Shown in pieces: positions 59,340 through 64,000 of a stretch of 64,000 nt of DNA. The position numbers were made by a program, and so were the translations under genes. The stretch's first letter is position 1, and each line of letters opens with the position of its first letter. The notes beneath the pieces are model-generated. The model made no database searches and was not told where the DNA came from. It saw nothing but the letters and a program-made list of their open reading frames with translations. This DNA is from Calvatia gigantea (taxonomy: Eukaryota; Basidiomycota; Agaricomycetes; Agaricales; Lycoperdaceae): positions 3,162,001 to 3,226,000 of the forward strand of contig JACAAK010000004.1 in the NCBI GenBank assembly GCA_025093985.1, in the 5' to 3' direction.

Positions 59340-61833
59340 ATGAAGCTCCTCACTTCCTGTCTTTTGGCTTTTGCCATTGCCTCCGGCACCCTTGCTCTTC
59401 CACAACCCACTGTGGACCACAATTACAGGCTCAAGGAGAGCGTTGTACCTCCTCGCGGCTGGCAAAAAATTTCTGCAGCCCCCGCGGACCACATTATCCA
59501 CTTGCGCATTGGTCTTCCCCAATCCAACTTTGATGAATTGGAGAGGCACCTTTACGAAGTCAGTGACCCTTTCAACTCACGTTATGGTCAACACCTTTCC
59601 AAAGCCGAGGTCGAGGAACTTGTTGCTCCTCCCAGGGCGAGTCTTGATGTCGTAGATGAATGGTTGGGTTCGTTCGGTTTGGGAGAGGAAGATCTTATTC
59701 GTTCTTCTGCAAAGGATTGGGTCACTGTCAGGATTCCCGTCAGTGTTGCTGAACAGATGTTGAATACGGCAAGATATTATCCTTTTTTGTGCAGCAACAG
59801 GGTTATTGATTTTTCAATCAGAAATACCACATCTGGAAGTATGGAGATACCGACGACCACCTCATCCGAACCACTGACTACAGCCTTCCGGACCACTTGC
59901 ATGAACACGTCGAACTCATCCAGCCCACTACTCTGTTTGCTCGTTGGAATAAGATGAAGACCACATTGCATTATGATGCAGGGTATCTTGTGGAGTCCAT
60001 CGTCAACACGGTTCTTAGTGGGGCCGCGCACAAGGCTGACCTCACCGGAGGTTCTCCAGCCGTGGACCCATCGTGCAATGCCACCGTTACCCTGAGCTGT
60101 ATAGAACAACTCTACAATTTTGTGGATTACAAACCTCAGGTTCCCGAAGAGAACACTATTGGTATTTCTTCTTACCTTGAGCAATTTGCAAACCTAGAAG
60201 ACTTGAAGTCCTTCTATCTCGACCAGAAGCCCGAAGCTGCGAACTCAACTTTTGAGTTTATCTCTGTCAAAGGTAATTATTGATCATATTTTATGAAAAG
60301 GACGGTTTTAATCATCAAGTATAGGTGGGTTGAACAACCAAACACTCCAAGAAGCTGGCGTCGAAGCCAACCTCGATGTCCAATTCGCTTTTGGTCTATC
60401 ATGGCCTACCCGTTCTATTGCTTGGTCAACGGCCGGTCGTCCGCCTTTCAAGCCCGATTTGAACACGCCTGAAAACACCAATGGTGAATTTAGTTGCTCC
60501 ACGGTCTGTCAACCAAGTGTACTGATTCAGACGCAGAGCCTTATGCAGATGTGAGACGCGGAATGGCTCAAGGGAGATCCGCCACACTAACATTTCACTC
60601 TAGTGGCTTGATTACGTTCTATCTCACGACGATCTCCCGTTGTCGATCTCAACCAGCTATGGCGAGGAAGAGCAAACCGGTGCGCTCTATGTTGTTCGTC
60701 CATTTATCAACGCGTAGGCGCTCATTACTCGCTTTAGTCCCTAAAAGTTACGCTCGTCGTGTTTGCAAAGGCATTGCCCAGCTCGGTGTGTTCGCTTCTC
60801 AATCTGTTCATCTTGAAAACCAGGCGGGAAGCTAAGTGTCCCATAGGTGTTCGTGGTGCTTCTGTCATGTTTTCTTCCGGTGATGGTGGTGTTGGAGATG
60901 GCAATCCCGATCCGGACACTCAAATTTGCTTGACCAATGACGACCGCAATGTCACTCGCTTTATGCCTACTTTCCCCTCTACGTAGGTTTGGTCTTTGAA
61001 TCCCTGAACCTGACCTGACTTGCGCCCAGTTGTCCCTTGTAAGCTTAATGCCCGCAGTGACTTTGCAATGGGTTCTGAGTCTCTTTAGCTCCACATCCGT
61101 TGGTGGTACGAACAACGTTCCTGAAATAGCCGTGTTTTTCTCTGGTGGAGGTTTCAGTGATTATGTCCGTCGTTCTTCCACTTTCTCACCGATGTTTGAA
61201 GGAAGACTCATGCTTTTGTTAATGTGACAGTTCACGCGTCCCGCTTACCAAGCTTCCGCTGTCCAGAAGTACCTCAACGCGCTTCCTAAAGGCACGTATA
61301 AAGGGCTATTCAACCGGTGGGTACATCTTAAACCCCAAGCGAAATTATACTGATTCTGATTCTTCTCAGAGATGGACGGGTAACACATCTTTCTCGCTTT
61401 CTAACTCAAATACCCATTTAATACTTTGGCAGGGCTTCCCTGATGTCGCAGCTCTTGGCAGGCGGTTCCGCGTGTGGTGGCAGAGGAAACCTATCTCCAT
61501 CGGAGGAACTTCCGCATCTTCTCCAACATTCGCTGCAGTTGTGGCACTCCTGAACGATGTTCGCATCGCCGATGGGAAGCCACCCCTGGGATTCCTGAAC
61601 CCATGGCTCTACACCCTCGGCACTTCCGGCCTCAACGACATCACCATCGGCAATAACCCTGGGTGTGGTACCCCAGGCTTCAACGTGAGTAGCCACATGG
61701 CGTTTTAGGGACATGTTTCTTCTGCTAACACGACTAACTTCTCTAGGCTACTGCTGGATGGGACCCTGTAACCGGCCTGGGAACGCCGAATTTCGGCAAG
61801 CTGAGAAAGCTGTTGGCTCATTATAATTACTGA
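59340..61833 (+). CDS. Secreted sedolisin-type protease (peptidase S53), gene 1
   Basis: A signal peptide MKLLTSCLLAFAIASGTLAL is followed by a pro-kumamolisin prodomain: KESVVPPRGWQKI, HLRIGLPQSNFDELERHLYE, DPFNSRYGQHLSKAEVEELV. The catalytic domain has Glu and Asp in EAGVEANLDVQFAFG, the oxyanion Asp in SVMFSSGDGGVGDG, and the nucleophile in GGTSASSPTFAA. The Ca-site region ATAGWDPVTGLGTPNFGKL ends the protein. About ten introns. That at 59769-59821 has a GC donor. An intron at 61039-61088 joins CPF to STSVGGT. A 10-nt exon (61370-61379) lies within NRDGRGFPDV. All active-site residues are present, so it is probably an acid-active secreted tripeptidyl- or endopeptidase used in external protein digestion. 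A tandem paralogue follows. Confidence 0.9.
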
Positions 61834-62476
61834 TGATATCTATTTATTGTCTACTGATTGTCGTATCATTTATGTCATTACTTGCCCTGCTAAGTGTTCA
61901 CTTCCTACGCCGATCTCTTGTTGTAGAGTCGTTAATCTAAAACTTCCCAAGTCAGCAAGCATGGACCAATAAGTGTCGCATCAAAGCTCTTGTTGGTGGT
62001 CGGATAGGGGAATAACTTCCCAAAGTAGTATCAGAGGTTGCCCCACTTACCATAGCAATCCTTTATTTTTGACCCCGGAATGGAAAAATTATCAGATGGC
62101 TGTGGAGAATTGAATACAACAATCGGTTGAGTAATCTGATAAAAATAACCGGTCTATCGCATGGTTCAAGGCAGTGGCCGCCAGATAGTGAGGCCTTGAG
62201 GTCCCAATGAGATTTCATTTCAATGTCTATTCTTGGTGTTACAGCATAGAAAGAGCATGGTGGTTTCAGGTCTTCACCACTCCAACTTTCTGTATTCTCG
62301 AGATCAAATCTGATGATCAAGCAACCACCGGACGATTGATGCCATGCCATGGCCTTCGGCTCAGGATTCCATTATTCTATCTTTAACAACGTGAGAGCTA
62401 AATTGATTCGATGAGAAAGCTGCGGAAGCTATAAAAATCAACGGCTCCCCGGCGAAGGGCCACAACGATCCCAATC
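61834..62476. other. Intergenic between tandem sedolisin genes
   Basis: About 640 bp, no coding signal recognised. TATAAAAA at 62430-62437 lies 40-47 bases before the next ATG and is a good TATA box candidate. Confidence 0.5.
62430..62437 (+). promoter_or_regulatory. TATA box of sedolisin gene 2
   Basis: TATAAAAA about 40 bases before the ATG at 62477. The short distance implies a very short 5' UTR. Confidence 0.5.
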
Positions 62477-64000
62477 ATGCGGTACCTCCTCAGTGTTGCC
62501 CTCGTTATTGCGGGAGGTGTTTTCGCAAAGGAGGCTTGCCACTTCAAGGTCAAGGAATCTGTCGCTCCCCCTCGCGGTTGGGTTAAGCACGGCCTTCCTC
62601 ATCCCGATCACAACATCAACCTTCGTATTGGGTTGCCTCAACCGAATTTCGGGCTCCTAGAACAGCACCTTTATGAGGTCAGCGACCCCTTCCATGAACG
62701 CTACGGACAACACTTGTCGAAAGAGGAAGTCGAGAGTCTGGTAGCTCCGCACCAGGAGAGCATCGACTCGGTCAACAAATGGCTTGCTTCGTTTGGGATA
62801 AAGAAGAATGATGTCCAGTGTTCACCTGCGAAGGATTGGATCAAATTGAGAATTCCAGTGGCATTGGCGGAGGAGATGTTTAATACGGTACGTAATCGGT
62901 CTGGCTGGGAACACATTCATCACCAGTCCTCACCAACATACCTACTTTGCGTGTGAAAGACGTACTTCGTTTGGAAACATCTCCCAAGCGGTGATTTCCT
63001 CGTCCGGACGACGAGTTACAGCCTACCAACTGATCTCCATGCACATATTGATGTGGTGCAGCCCACGACGTTGTTCGGCCGTTTCAAGGGCTCGAAGTCT
63101 ACCATTGTTTCCGTCGACGATGCGCCAGACACTGCCAAGCTGACCTCTGCTTCTATTGACATTGGGAGCGGGATTATGGTTGATCCTTCCTGCAACGCCA
63201 CTATCACGGTTAGCTGCCTTAACCAGTTGTATAACTCCACTGGCTTCCAGCCTCAAGGGAAAGGTTCAGTTGGTATCACAGGTTATCTCGAAGAAAATGT
63301 ATGTGCCATGAGGTATTGTTCCCCAGACAACTTGCTAATGTCAGGTCACAGGCGAATATCCAGGACCTCCAGACCTTCTTTGCTGAACAGCGACCTGATG
63401 CCGTTGGATCGAACTTCACCTTCTTCTCTGTCGCTGGTGAGTGGACATATCAGTATAGAATTGGCCCTTTGACGTGATTCTTTCCCCAGGTGGTATCAAC
63501 AATCAAACATTGGCTGCGGCAGGTGCGGAGGCTGGTCTAGACGTCCAGTTCGCCTTTGGTATTTCTCACCCTGTCCCGGTTCGTGTGTTTCGTAGAGGGG
63601 GTTTTCTCGGAAGGTCTCACACTGGTAATTTTAGGCTACTTTCTATTCGACGGCTGGCCGTCCACCTTTCAAACCCGACGTGAACACACCAACTGATACA
63701 AACGAGTGGGGTGTAGTCTTCCTCTTGATTTCCATGGCTGACTACGTACCAGACCGTATACGGATTGGTTGGATTTCGTGCTTTCTCATCCTAACCCCCC
63801 TTTGGCCATCTCTACCAGTTATGGTGACGACGAACAAACAGGTGGGTCGTCCTATTTTCACACCATACGCACCAATTAATACCACCTTTAGTTCCCGAAA
63901 GCTTTGCAAGGAGAGCCTGTCGAGGATTTGCGCAACTTGGTGAGCCGGAATTGGGATACCCCGACCTAGAACTGAATTTTGGGGCAAAGGGGCTCGGGGC
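62477..64000 (+). CDS. Secreted sedolisin-type protease (peptidase S53), gene 2, 3' partial
   Basis: Signal peptide MRYLLSVALVIAGGVFA. The prodomain has VKESVAPPRGWVKHG, NLRIGLPQPNFGLLEQHLYE and YGQHLSKEEVESLVAP. The catalytic domain has DLQTFFAEQRPDAVG and NNQTLAAAGAEAGLDVQFAF with the Glu and Asp, then ISTSYGDDEQT, and continues past the window end before the Ser motif. The prodomain intron at 62888-62959 starts with GT at the same codon where gene 1 uses GC. An additional intron after GYLEEN (about 63298-63351) is absent from gene 1. The two genes are head-to-tail duplicates that have diverged clearly in sequence. Exons from about 63,580 onward are split by short introns whose edges I could not fix exactly. 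Confidence 0.85.

Overview
The window is nuclear DNA of a filamentous basidiomycete, most likely an Agaricomycete. Nearly every gene is split by GT-AG introns of about 50-65 bp. The genes are single units on both strands, not operons. Several families are typical of mushroom-forming fungi: BTB proteins in local expansions, orphan seven-transmembrane proteins, and tandem S53 proteases. No species can be named from the sequence alone.

Layout. 1-552 is the 3' end of a membrane-protein gene, probably a GPI inositol-deacylase. 1.75-7.9 kb is a KDM5-type histone H3K4 demethylase. 8.1-10.7 kb (-) is a CorA-type Mg2+ transporter. 10.9 kb is an intron-containing tRNA-Arg(UCU). 11.4-14.4 kb (-) is a coiled-coil Uds1-domain protein, and divergent from it is MDM34 of the ERMES complex (14.5-17.0 kb). 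17.4-38.8 kb is an accessory, rearranged block. It holds several minus-strand BTB-domain paralogues, two of them intact, with a third split by a 6.7-kb LTR retroelement and others reduced to fragments. It also holds two seven-transmembrane protein genes, a duplicated ~0.7-kb segment and a duplicated ~1.0-kb segment. 40.1-63.9 kb is a conserved housekeeping block: a virilizer-like m6A writer subunit, ORM1, MTD1, GLC8, SEC18, a STIMATE-family membrane protein, a B-box/DUF2009 protein, eIF3m, a small unknown protein, and two tandem secreted sedolisin proteases, the last cut by the window edge.

The most unusual object is the LTR element at 22,877-29,573. Its two 543-bp LTRs look identical and it has a 5-bp target duplication (CAACC). 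The primer-binding site matches the anticodon arm of initiator tRNA-Met, not the tRNA 3' end. The 5.6-kb interior has no recognisable gag or pol, so it resembles a non-autonomous LARD of Copia type. The interior carries a ~51-bp-period array of about 15 degenerate units. Each unit holds a short hairpin whose sequence varies while its pairing is mostly kept.

Gene-structure points: a probable 5-nt micro-exon in the virilizer-like gene restores its conserved C-terminal motif. There are 10-, 18- and 30-nt exons in an S53 gene and MTD1, and a GC-AG intron in one S53 paralogue where the other uses GT-AG. Several conserved genes carry isolated one-base frame breaks, and one repeat copy has a dense cluster of one-base deletions. 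These look more like residual consensus errors than biology. All calls rest on reading translated exons and recalled family motifs; no searches were run.
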